DNA of 64,000 nucleotides, taken from assembly GCF_004341235.1 (NCBI RefSeq), contig NZ_SLUP01000006.1, forward strand, positions 1 through 64,000. The letters are read 5' to 3'. Below are positions 36,337-43,537 of this stretch, in pieces. How positions within the stretch are numbered: position 1 is the first letter of the stretch; every line of letters starts with the position of its first letter. Both the position numbers and the translations under genes were made by a program. The notes below the pieces were generated by a model. It was not told the origin of the DNA. It was given only the letters and a program-made list of their open reading frames with translations, and did not search any database. The DNA comes from Mariniflexile fucanivorans (GTDB taxonomy: Bacteria; Bacteroidota; Bacteroidia; Flavobacteriales; Flavobacteriaceae).

Positions 36337-36981
36337 TTTATAATAATCATTAATTACAGATTGCCTACCAATAGTTTTTGTAATAATATCTTTTTCCAAA
36401 TCCCATCCACGAGCAGGAGAATATTCTCTGCCATACCAAATAATTTGAAGGTGTAAATCGTTCCAGATTTCTTCAGGAAATAGACGTTTAGCATCTTTTT
36501 CTGTTTGCACTACATTTTTACCATTTGTTAAATTCCAACGATACATAAGTCTGTGTATATGTGTATCAACAGGAAACGCAGGCACTCCAAAGGCTTGTGA
36601 CATCACAACACTAGCGGTTTTATGGCCAACAGCAGGCAACGCTTCTAAAGCCTCAAAACTTTTAGGTACTTCACCATTGTGCTCTTCAATTAAAATTTTT
36701 GAAAGTCCATAAATACCTTTGCTTTTCATTGGTGAAAGTCCACAGGGTTTTATGATTTCTCGAATTTCTTCAACCGAAAATTTTACCATATCGTATGGGT
36801 TGTCTGCCTTTTTGAATAATAGAGGTGTAATTTGATTGACGCGAACATCGGTACATTGCGCTGAAAGTAAAACAGCTACTAAAAGTGTATAAGGATCTTT
36901 ATGATCCAACGGAATAGGGATGGTTGGATAAATTTCCTTAAGAGTTTTAATTACAAATTCTACCTTATTTTCCTTTGTCAT
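36316..36981 (-). CDS. nth: Endonuclease III without the iron-sulfur cluster loop
   Basis: DNA glycosylase/AP lyase that removes oxidised pyrimidines in base excision repair. The 221-residue protein has the helix-hairpin-helix LPAVGHKTASVVMSQAF with catalytic Lys121 and the catalytic Asp139 in PVDTHIHRL. The usual C-terminal C-x6-C-x2-C-x5-C loop is absent: after HLQIIWYGREYSPARGW there is no cysteine at all. So this protein should fold without the [4Fe-4S] cluster, as some eukaryotic and other homologues do. I recall the same in related Flavobacteriaceae. It is divergent from bcp, and the two promoters overlap. Confidence 0.92.
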   Translation of the reverse strand: MTKENKVEFVIKTLKEIYPTIPIPLDHKDPYTLLVAVLLSAQCTDVRVNQITPLLFKKADNPYDMVKFSVEEIREIIKPCGLSPMKSKGIYGLSKILIEEHNGEVPKSFEALEALPAVGHKTASVVMSQAFGVPAFPVDTHIHRLMYRWNLTNGKNVVQTEKDAKRLFPEEIWNDLHLQIIWYGREYSPARGWDLEKDIITKTIGRQSVINDYYKLKSPNK

Positions 36982-36985
36982 GTTG

Positions 36986-36993
36986 TATTTTTG
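36986..36993 (+). promoter_or_regulatory. -7 box of bcp
   Basis: TATTTTTG matches TAnnTTTG, 20 bp before the bcp ATG at 37014. It lies next to the opposite-strand box of nth. Confidence 0.55.
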
Positions 36994-37000
36994 TTAAAAT

Positions 37001-37008
37001 CAAAGTTA
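37001..37008 (-). promoter_or_regulatory. -7 box of nth
   Basis: On the minus strand TAACTTTG fits TAnnTTTG, 19 bp before the nth start. The two divergent promoters therefore lie face to face within about 25 bp, and RNA polymerase could occupy only one at a time. Confidence 0.52.
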
Positions 37009-37013
37009 CTATT

Positions 37014-37466
37014 ATGAACACATTAAAACAAGGCGACCAAGTACCAAATTTTGAAGTATTTGATGAACAAGGAAATGTTATAAAATTATCTGATTATAAA
37101 GGAAAAAAGTTAATTGTTTTCTTTTATCCAGCAGCTAGTACACCAACTTGTACTGTTGAAGCTTGCAATTTGCGTGATCATTATAAGGAATTGTCTGATG
37201 CTGGCTATGAAATACTAGGTGTGAGTGCTGATACTCAGAAAAAACAATCAAATTTTAAAAATAAGCATGAATTTCAATACCCTTTGATTGCTGATGTAGA
37301 TAAAGTTATGATTAATGCCTTTGGAGTTTGGGGTCCTAAGAAATTTATGGGACGTACTTTTGATGGTATCCATCGTAAAACATTTGTTATTAATGAAGCA
37401 GGTGTGGTAGATCGTGTTATTGATGCTGTAAAAGCAAAAATTCACGCAGCCCAAATACTAGAATAA
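37014..37466 (+). CDS. bcp: Thioredoxin-dependent thiol peroxidase (Bcp-type peroxiredoxin)
   Basis: Reduces hydroperoxides with electrons from thioredoxin. From ATG at 37014 the product is 150 residues. The peroxidatic and resolving cysteines are in STPTCTVEACNLRD, five residues apart, as in the atypical 2-Cys Bcp group. The FFYPAASTPTC block is the family active site. The frame runs 13 codons further upstream, but that section overlaps nth and the promoter. The gene is divergent from nth, a base-excision repair gene, so both may answer oxidative damage. Confidence 0.95.
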   Translation: MNTLKQGDQVPNFEVFDEQGNVIKLSDYKGKKLIVFFYPAASTPTCTVEACNLRDHYKELSDAGYEILGVSADTQKKQSNFKNKHEFQYPLIADVDKVMINAFGVWGPKKFMGRTFDGIHRKTFVINEAGVVDRVIDAVKAKIHAAQILE

Positions 37467-37502
37467 AAAAAAACCTTCTTGAGTTAAAGAAGGTTTTTTT
37501 TT
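37467..37502. terminator. Bidirectional terminator
   Basis: Stem AACCTTCTT/AAGAAGGTT with loop GAGTTA (37472-37495) is flanked by an A-run and a T-run. It fills the whole gap between bcp and the converging gene at 37503. Confidence 0.93.
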
Positions 37503-38975
37503 CTATTTAGTTATTTTTCTTCGTTTTTGTAATACTAAAGGTTTTCGTGTATAGCCAAACATTCGATAATCTTTAATTAAATCGGCAATGCCTTCAGGGA
37601 GTTTATCTTCCCAACCATTTTCACCATTGGCAATTTGCTGCATAATTTCTCGTGAAAATATGGTAAGGCATTTTTCATCATAATCTTTGATATCGATAAC
37701 CTTTCCGTTGTATTTAAAGAATTTATATAATTCTTTCATACGTGGATATACCTTTAAATTTTCACTATTTATCAACTCGTTCGTTTCTACATCTATCATT
37801 GGGTATAGATATACTTTTAAATCTTTAAAGAACAGTTTGCCGAAGGCTTCTAAAATACCACCACTCATATGGCGATAATATTTTTCATCAAAGATATCTA
37901 CCAAATTACTAACACCCATAGCTAGTCCCATTCGTGCTTTTGTGTAGTTTGAGAAATACTCGACTACCTTATAGTATTCTTGAAAGTTGGTTATCATAAC
38001 CGATTGTCCTAGAGAGCATAACAAATCTGCTCTATCCATGAAATCTTGTTCGTCAATTTCACCCTCAGCACGTAAATTTGATAGTGTAATTTCAAAAACC
38101 ACTACTGTATTATCTGGATCAACTTTCTTTTCTTCAATAAACATTTTATATGCATTTTCATACATATCAATATTAACTTGGGTTACAGGTCTAAAACTAC
38201 CTCTAAAAGCTAAAATGTTTTTCTTGTAAAATTCACGAGCAGGAAGGACATTTTTTCCATCAGAACCAAACATTACAGCATCCGTCATCCCATTTTTAAC
38301 AAGTTGTAAACTCATTAATCGGTTATCAACATTTTTAAATAGAGGCCCAGAAAAGTTTACAGTATCAATTTCAAGTTGGTCTTTATCTAAATGATCGTAT
38401 AAATAGCGTAGTAATTTTTTTGGTTCATTGTACTTATAGAAAGCACCATAAATTAGGTTTGTACCAATAACACCAAGTGTTTCTTGTTGTAATCTAGCAT
38501 CGGTTTCTTTAAAACGTATGTGTAAGTGAATTTCGTTGTATTCTTGACCTTGATCTATTTGATATTTAATACCAAGCCATCCATGGCCTTTAAATTGTTT
38601 TGCAAAATCGATAGTAGTTACCGTATTTGCAAATGAGAAAAACATTTTATTAGGATAATCTTTTCTATTAAGACGTTTTTCAATAAGCTCAATTTCATGG
38701 TTAAGCATTTTTTTTAACCGAGCTTCCGTAACGTAGCGTCCATCATCTTCCGCCCCGTAAATAGAATCACTAAAAGCTTTATCGTAAGCAGACATCGCTT
38801 TTGCAATGGTACCAGAAGCACCACCTGCTCTAAAAAAATGCCTACTTGTTTCCTGTCCAGCTCCAATTTCAGCAAAAGTACCGTAAATGTTTTCATTTAG
38901 GTTTATACGTAGAGCTTTGGTTTTTAATGACGGAATTTCTTCAAATTCCCTATCTCCCTTTAAGGTAATTTCCAT
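37503..38975 (-). CDS. Conserved 490-residue protein of unknown function
   Basis: A large soluble-looking protein with no signal peptide or membrane segment. The N-terminus contains NENIYGTFAEIGAGQETSRH followed by FFRAGGASGTIAKAMSAYDK, and the rest has MFFSFANTVTTIDFAKQFKGHGWLG and MGLAMGVSNLVDIFDEKYY. I recall near-identical proteins in very many Bacteroidetes and some other phyla, often labelled nicotinate-nucleotide adenylyltransferase or TonB-dependent receptor, but I see no nucleotidyl-transfer HxGH motif or barrel that would justify either label. It is a highly conserved protein awaiting a function. A TAATTTTG box at 38992-38999 on the minus strand may drive it. Confidence 0.85.
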   Translation of the reverse strand: MEITLKGDREFEEIPSLKTKALRINLNENIYGTFAEIGAGQETSRHFFRAGGASGTIAKAMSAYDKAFSDSIYGAEDDGRYVTEARLKKMLNHEIELIEKRLNRKDYPNKMFFSFANTVTTIDFAKQFKGHGWLGIKYQIDQGQEYNEIHLHIRFKETDARLQQETLGVIGTNLIYGAFYKYNEPKKLLRYLYDHLDKDQLEIDTVNFSGPLFKNVDNRLMSLQLVKNGMTDAVMFGSDGKNVLPAREFYKKNILAFRGSFRPVTQVNIDMYENAYKMFIEEKKVDPDNTVVVFEITLSNLRAEGEIDEQDFMDRADLLCSLGQSVMITNFQEYYKVVEYFSNYTKARMGLAMGVSNLVDIFDEKYYRHMSGGILEAFGKLFFKDLKVYLYPMIDVETNELINSENLKVYPRMKELYKFFKYNGKVIDIKDYDEKCLTIFSREIMQQIANGENGWEDKLPEGIADLIKDYRMFGYTRKPLVLQKRRKITK

Positions 38976-38991
38976 GTTACTATTTGGGTTA

Positions 38992-38999
38992 CAAAATTA
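38992..38999 (-). promoter_or_regulatory. -7 box of the conserved 490-residue protein
   Basis: TAATTTTG on the minus strand, 17 bp before the start at 38975. A TTTG lies upstream, but the spacing is shorter than usual. Further right in the same gap is a palindrome CCATAATTATGG at 39126-39137 without an assigned role. Confidence 0.45.
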
Positions 39000-39220
39000 T
39001 ACTAACAAAGGTATCAAATAATAGAACAAATAAAAAAATAACTCTAATTTTGTTGGTAGATTTGAATCCTTTTAGTGAACATATAAAATGAAAGTGTCAT
39101 TTTTTGGTTTCTAGTAAATATTTGACCATAATTATGGATTATATTAATTATATCTGTTTTTAATGATTTAAATTTTAAAAAACAACTTATTAAGTGAAAA
39201 TAAATTAAAGATTAATTTTT

Positions 39221-39982
39221 TTGAAAATAACATTTTTAGGTACTGGAACTTCACAAGGCATCCCCATAATAGGAAGCACGCACCCCGTATGCTTAAGCAC
39301 AAATAAAAAAGACAAACGTTTACGTGTTTCTGTTTTAGTAGAATGGGATGGATATACCTATGTTGTTGATTGTGGTCCCGATTTTAGGTATCAAATGCTA
39401 CGTTCCAATTGCACAAAAATTGACGGCGTTTTGTTTACACATGAACACTCAGACCATACTTCGGGGCTGGATGATATCAGACCTTTTTATTTCAGACAAG
39501 GTGATATCCCTATTTACGCACATAAACGGGTATTGAAATCGCTTAAAAAAAGGTTTGATTATATTTTTGTTACAAAAAACAAATATCCTGGAGCACCAAC
39601 GGTCATTACAAATCGTATTAAAAACAGACCTTTTATTTTGAAAAACATAGAGGTAATGCCTATAAAAGGTAAGCATGATGCTTTATCGGTTTTTGGTTTT
39701 AAATTTAATGACTTTGCTTATTTAACCGATATGAAAACGGTGAGTGATAAAGAAATTGAAAAAATTAAACATGTAAAAATTTTGGTGATTAATGCTTTAA
39801 GAATTGATCCACATCACTCGCATTTTAATTTAGAAGAAGCACTTGAATTTATTAATAAAGTAAAACCAGAAAAAGCGTATTTAACTCATATTAGCCATAT
39901 GTTAGGATTTCATGATGCTGTTGAAAAAACATTACCAAAAAATGTGTTTTTAGCTTACGATGGTTTAGAAATAACAATCTAA
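39221..39982 (+). CDS. MBL-fold metallo-hydrolase, PhnP-like
   Basis: A 253-residue metallo-beta-lactamase-fold phosphodiesterase-like protein. It opens with the pattern ITFLGTGTSQGIPIIG and has the metal-binding THEHSDHTSGLDD (HxHxDH); further ligands are likely in VMPIKGKHDA, FAYLTDMKTV and YLTHISHMLG. PhnP relatives cleave cyclic phosphate or act as general phosphodiesterases; no phn genes are near. The start codon is TTG at 39221. The conserved N-terminus begins at that codon and no ATG is available in frame, so this rare start is well supported. Confidence 0.9.
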   Translation: MKITFLGTGTSQGIPIIGSTHPVCLSTNKKDKRLRVSVLVEWDGYTYVVDCGPDFRYQMLRSNCTKIDGVLFTHEHSDHTSGLDDIRPFYFRQGDIPIYAHKRVLKSLKKRFDYIFVTKNKYPGAPTVITNRIKNRPFILKNIEVMPIKGKHDALSVFGFKFNDFAYLTDMKTVSDKEIEKIKHVKILVINALRIDPHHSHFNLEEALEFINKVKPEKAYLTHISHMLGFHDAVEKTLPKNVFLAYDGLEITI

Positions 39983-40079
39983 AATTCACAAAATGAAACG
40001 GGCATGCTAAAAGGATTAGTATTAAAGGTTTAATTCATAGCAAACAAAATTTGTCCAATAAAACAATAAACACAATCAA

Positions 40080-40580
40080 ATGAAACAGAAAATTTTTATT
40101 TATTTATTCGTTTTTTCCATATTATTGATATTGTTCCAATATGTGAACTCTAAACGGGTTTTTGAAGACATGAACCATAAACTAGACGGTTACAAAGCGC
40201 AAGCAGAGCGTTATAAGGATTCTATATCTGTTTTACAAGATGAAAATTTAGATTTATCACATTTTAATTTTGAAAGAAACGAAGATGCTATTAGCTATTT
40301 TGAAAATCAAGGCTATAATGTGGCAGAATTGGTTCCTTTAATAAAAGATGAACTTTATAAATTAAATGAAGAAAAAGGAGAACACCCTATCATTCCATAT
40401 GCTTCTGAAGAAGGGAAACGCATGATGATCAATACCATTAAATTGTTGAACCACAAATGGATTATTGCCGATTTTTCAGATGGCCATTATTGGGGTGAAT
40501 TATTTATAACCTACCAAATAAACCAAGATAAACAATTGACATTTAGTTTGGTAGAATCATTTCTATACCCTTTTAATTAG
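40080..40580 (+). CDS. Membrane-anchored protein of unknown function with coiled coil
   Basis: A 166-residue protein with one N-terminal membrane segment (IFIYLFVFSILLILFQYV, residues 5-22), a helical heptad-like stretch (FEDMNHKLDGYKAQAERYKDSISVLQDEN, about 28-56, written here in parts of a longer helix) and a C-terminal domain with WIIADFSDGHYWGELFITYQI. I recall similar proteins in Flavobacteriia, sometimes called hydrolase without support. It follows the MBL gene by 97 bp and its last 8 bases overlap the converging lipoprotein gene. Confidence 0.75.
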   Translation: MKQKIFIYLFVFSILLILFQYVNSKRVFEDMNHKLDGYKAQAERYKDSISVLQDENLDLSHFNFERNEDAISYFENQGYNVAELVPLIKDELYKLNEEKGEHPIIPYASEEGKRMMINTIKLLNHKWIIADFSDGHYWGELFITYQINQDKQLTFSLVESFLYPFN

Positions 40581-40947
40581 CCTGTACCTTATAAGCAACG
40601 CCTTTTTGTTTTATTGTTTCGCCTACATAGGAATATTCGTAGGTGTATGAAGAATCAGTTGTTGTTAGAATTTTTAGGTGAATATCCTTATGTTCTGCCA
40701 TATTCTTTGGGTTTATGGTTTTAAAAATAACTTCACAATCATTTATCCAACGTAATTGAGAAGAATCGGTTTTGTTGTTGTAAACTTCAATTTGAAGTGA
40801 TTCCGTACGTTTAAATTTAGATTTGAACAATTCACCATCAATAGTTACTTCACTATAAAATTCCCCCGTTTTATAATCGGTACAACGGCGTTGTGTTTCG
40901 TAACAACTAAAAAAAGTCAATAAAACTAAAAGATATACTAATTTCAT
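40573..40947 (-). CDS. Small lipoprotein of unknown function
   Basis: From ATG at 40947 the product is 124 residues. The signal KLVYLLVLLTFFSC ends in a lipobox with Cys15; the remainder (DYKTGEFYSEVTIDGELFKSKFKR, cut here) looks like a small beta-rich domain with several Thr and Lys strands. The frame extends 46 codons upstream, but that portion overlaps the XRE regulator gene and lacks a signal sequence at its start. Function unknown. It converges on the gene at 40080 with an 8-bp overlap, so neither has room for a separate terminator. Confidence 0.72.
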   Translation of the reverse strand: MKLVYLLVLLTFFSCYETQRRCTDYKTGEFYSEVTIDGELFKSKFKRTESLQIEVYNNKTDSSQLRWINDCEVIFKTINPKNMAEHKDIHLKILTTTDSSYTYEYSYVGETIKQKGVAYKVQAN

Positions 40948-40987
40948 GAGTTTATTATTTCGAAGTAAAAATACTAAACTTAATGTG

Positions 40988-41380
40988 TTAATTCTGAAAA
41001 TTTTTAAAACTTCCGTCAGAATAAAAAATAACAATTCTTTCAATTGTTTTGTCCTGTGTAATTTCTGAAGCGATTTCTTTTTCAATTATTGGTGATGGTG
41101 GTGGTGCTTCTGAAGAAGTGAAGGGTATAGTATTTTGTACTATGGTTTTTTTTGTTGCTGGAAATTCGCCTTTACCATTTAATAGCCAATATAATTCAAC
41201 TTCAGGAAAAGTAGAGAGTATCTTTAAAACAAACTCTAAGCTAGGTTTATTTCTACCAGACAAAATATGTGAAATACTAGAGCGCTGTACGCCAATTTTT
41301 TCAGCGAAAGAAGAAGCGGATTCTCCATAATAATCTATGACTTGTTGGAGTCTTTTAGTAAAAGCTTCTGTGTTTATCAT
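40988..41380 (-). CDS. XRE-family helix-turn-helix regulator
   Basis: A 130-residue regulator from ATG at 41380. The Cro/CI-type domain is at residues 1-65 (FTKRLQQVIDYYG, SASSFAEKIGVQRSSISHIL, SGRNKPSLEFVLKILSTFP, then LYWLLNGKGEFP). The C-terminal part is a Pro/Ser/Glu linker with a short conserved end (IVIFYSDGSFKNFQN) that may dimerise or bind a ligand. Upstream of the start there are several palindromic TTACAAATGTAA-like sites, which suggests it represses itself. The same motif lies before the divergent M14 peptidase gene, a likely target. Confidence 0.9.
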   Translation of the reverse strand: MINTEAFTKRLQQVIDYYGESASSFAEKIGVQRSSISHILSGRNKPSLEFVLKILSTFPEVELYWLLNGKGEFPATKKTIVQNTIPFTSSEAPPPSPIIEKEIASEITQDKTIERIVIFYSDGSFKNFQN

Positions 41381-41419
41381 TGTAAATGTTACAAATGTGT
41401 TAATTGTTACAAATGTAAC
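41381..41419. promoter_or_regulatory. Operator cluster in front of the XRE regulator
   Basis: TGTAA-ATG-TTACA (41381-41393) is a perfect palindrome, GTTACAAATGTG at 41388-41399 overlaps it, and GTTAC-AAAT-GTAAC at 41406-41419 is a second palindrome. They cover the region directly before the start codon at 41380. Confidence 0.7.
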
Positions 41420-41591
41420 CAATTAAAAACAAACATAGCGATGAGTTTTTAATTAAAATTTTGCATATATAAATATAAACTTCATATAAAGTTATTTAAA
41501 TAGCTGAAATTTAGCTAATTAACATTGTTTTAAAAGATTTTTCGATTAAGTGTTTACATTATTAAACAAATCCAACTAACCACTGTATAAC

Positions 41592-41655
41592 ATTGTAAAC
41601 AAATATCTATTTTAATCTGTTTACATTTGTAAATTTGTAATTGTTTACATTTGTA
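41592..41655. promoter_or_regulatory. Repeated operator-like sites before the M14 peptidase gene
   Basis: TGTTTACATTTGTA occurs twice exactly, at 41618-41631 and 41642-41655, spaced 24 bp apart, and an inverted relative TTGTAAACAAAT lies at 41593-41604. The core TTACATTTGTA is the same as in the XRE operator cluster. The last copy ends 15 bp before the peptidase ATG. Confidence 0.7.
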
Positions 41656-41670
41656 TTCTAAATTTCTATC

Positions 41671-42816
41671 ATGCTAACTGAACATATTAAAGCACTTTTT
41701 TCAAAGTATAAAGAACAAGGTTTAAACCACCGCTACATTACCAATAAACATATCGAACCTTTGTTGAAAAACATGGCTAATAAATTGCAAGTTGAAACTA
41801 TAGGTGCCTCTGTTTTAAACCAACATATTTATGGAGTTAAAATAGGTCATGGAGACAAACGTATTCTTATGTGGTCTCAAATGCATGGAAATGAATCTAC
41901 AACCACAAAAGCGCTGTTCGACCTTTTGAACACGCTTTTAAGTGATGATTTGTCTGTAAAAAATATATTAAATTCATGTACTTTATATATTATACCCATT
42001 TTGAGTCCTGATGGCGCCCAAGCGTATACACGTATTAACGCGAATCAAATAGATTTAAATAGAGATGCTCAAGATTTAACCCAACCAGAAAGCAAAGTGC
42101 TAAGAAGCGCATTTGAAGCCTTTAAACCTCATTATTGCTATAATCTACATGGGCAACGCACTATTTTTAGTGCAGGAAAGACTAATAACCCTGCCACCGT
42201 ATCATTTTTAGCGCCTGCTCAAGACAAAGCATGTACTATAACGCCCAATAGAAAAATAGCGATGGAGATTATCGCGGTTATGGATAAGGCTTTGCAAGAA
42301 TTGATACCCCATCAAGTTGGGGTTTATGATGATGCTTTTAATATTAACTGTGTTGGAGATACATTTCAAAGCGAAAACGTTCCAACTATTCTTTTTGAAG
42401 CGGGACATTATCCAAACGATTATGCAAGAGAAGAAACGAGAAGCTTTATTTATATAGCCTATATAGCTTCGTTGGATTATATTTCAAAAAACGAGGTAAC
42501 GGGGGTTCATTATGATTCTTATTTGAAAATTCCAGAAAATGAAAAATTATTTTTAGACATTATTATAAAAAATGCCAAAATAGGAGAGGCCATTACAGAT
42601 ATTGGTATTTTATATCAAGAAAAATTAATTGACAATAAAATTCATTTTATTCCCAAAGTTGAAAAAATTGAAAATTTAGAGGCTTATTTTGCACATAAAA
42701 CAATTCAAGCTAATAATTTAGAGGTATTTAATTCTGAAGGAGAATTATTGAATCAAGATTACGAAAACGTTTTCGTAATAATGAATAATGAAAAAATCTC
42801 ATTATTACCGAAATAA
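41671..42816 (+). CDS. M14-family zinc carboxypeptidase-like protein
   Basis: A 381-residue zinc peptidase. Metal ligands are in WSQMHGNESTTTKA (His and Glu of HxxE) and in YNLHGQRTIF (the later His); LNRDAQ carries the substrate-binding Arg, and FEAGHYPNDYAREE provides the general-base Glu region. There is no signal peptide, so it is probably cytoplasmic; such proteins may act on peptidoglycan peptides or modified amino acids. It is preceded by TTTACATTTGTA sites shared with the divergent XRE regulator gene, which suggests joint control, and is followed by an Lrp-type gene under its own promoter. Confidence 0.87.
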   Translation: MLTEHIKALFSKYKEQGLNHRYITNKHIEPLLKNMANKLQVETIGASVLNQHIYGVKIGHGDKRILMWSQMHGNESTTTKALFDLLNTLLSDDLSVKNILNSCTLYIIPILSPDGAQAYTRINANQIDLNRDAQDLTQPESKVLRSAFEAFKPHYCYNLHGQRTIFSAGKTNNPATVSFLAPAQDKACTITPNRKIAMEIIAVMDKALQELIPHQVGVYDDAFNINCVGDTFQSENVPTILFEAGHYPNDYAREETRSFIYIAYIASLDYISKNEVTGVHYDSYLKIPENEKLFLDIIIKNAKIGEAITDIGILYQEKLIDNKIHFIPKVEKIENLEAYFAHKTIQANNLEVFNSEGELLNQDYENVFVIMNNEKISLLPK

Positions 42817-42854
42817 AGTGTACGTTAAATGCATAATTATTAATGAAAATGTAT

Positions 42855-42862
42855 TAATTTTG
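42855..42862 (+). promoter_or_regulatory. -7 box of the Lrp-family gene
   Basis: TAATTTTG matches TAnnTTTG and ends 24 bp before the ATG at 42887. Confidence 0.55.
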
Positions 42863-42886
42863 CTTAATATTTAAGAATAGTTAATT

Positions 42887-43366
42887 ATGGGTAAAATTAA
42901 ATTAGACGAAATTGATCATCAAATTCTTGACATGTTAATTGATAACACAAGAATTCCGTTCACAGATATTGCGAAAAAATTATTAATATCGGCAGGTACA
43001 GTTCACGTACGTGTTAAAAAAATGGAGGAGCAAGGTATTATAAAAGGTTCCTCATTGATGTTAGATTATAAAAAATTAGGGTATTCATTTATAGCCTATG
43101 TGGGGGTATATTTGAATAATACATCGCAAACAAAATTTGTACTTGAACGTATCAATGAAATTGCATTTGTAACTGTAGCGCATATTACTACTGGAAAGTT
43201 TAATATTTTCTGTAAAGTTAGAGCCCGTAGTACAGAACACGCTAAAGAAATTATATTTAAGTTAGATGATATTGAAGGCGTTTATAGAACAGAAACCATG
43301 ATTTCCTTAGAAGAAAGTATTAACGATAAAAAACGATTAATGCACTCTATTTTTAATGAATTGTAG
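42887..43366 (+). CDS. Lrp/AsnC-family transcriptional regulator
   Basis: A 159-residue regulator with the AsnC-type helix-turn-helix at the N-terminus (LDEIDHQILDMLIDNTRIPF, then AKKLLISAGTVHVRVKKMEEQGII) and the alpha/beta RAM ligand domain from about residue 65 (LGYSFIAYVGVYLN, VTVAHITTGKFNIFCKV). The ligand is usually an amino acid, but it is not predictable here. It forms a single-gene unit between the M14 peptidase and a strong terminator. Confidence 0.94.
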   Translation: MGKIKLDEIDHQILDMLIDNTRIPFTDIAKKLLISAGTVHVRVKKMEEQGIIKGSSLMLDYKKLGYSFIAYVGVYLNNTSQTKFVLERINEIAFVTVAHITTGKFNIFCKVRARSTEHAKEIIFKLDDIEGVYRTETMISLEESINDKKRLMHSIFNEL

Positions 43367-43380
43367 ATTGTAATAATTAA

Positions 43381-43420
43381 AAAAAAAGCCGTTTCTTGAC
43401 TGAAGCGGCTTTTTTTTTTG
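43381..43420 (+). terminator. Terminator of the Lrp-family gene
   Basis: Stem AAGCCGTTTC/GAAGCGGCTT (one G-U pair) with loop TTGACT, flanked by A7 and T9 runs. Confidence 0.92.
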
Positions 43421-43537
43421 CTTTTTTAACAGATTATTTTTTTTATAAACCCAATTATGGATGCATATTTGCATTGCAAACATCTATATTATTTTCAAAA
43501 TTTAATCTTGTAAATTAATTAAAGTGATCAATTCAAT

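Noticed and set aside
40948-41085. 46-codon extension of the small lipoprotein gene
   Set aside because: It overlaps the XRE regulator gene and would put the lipobox signal in the middle of the protein.
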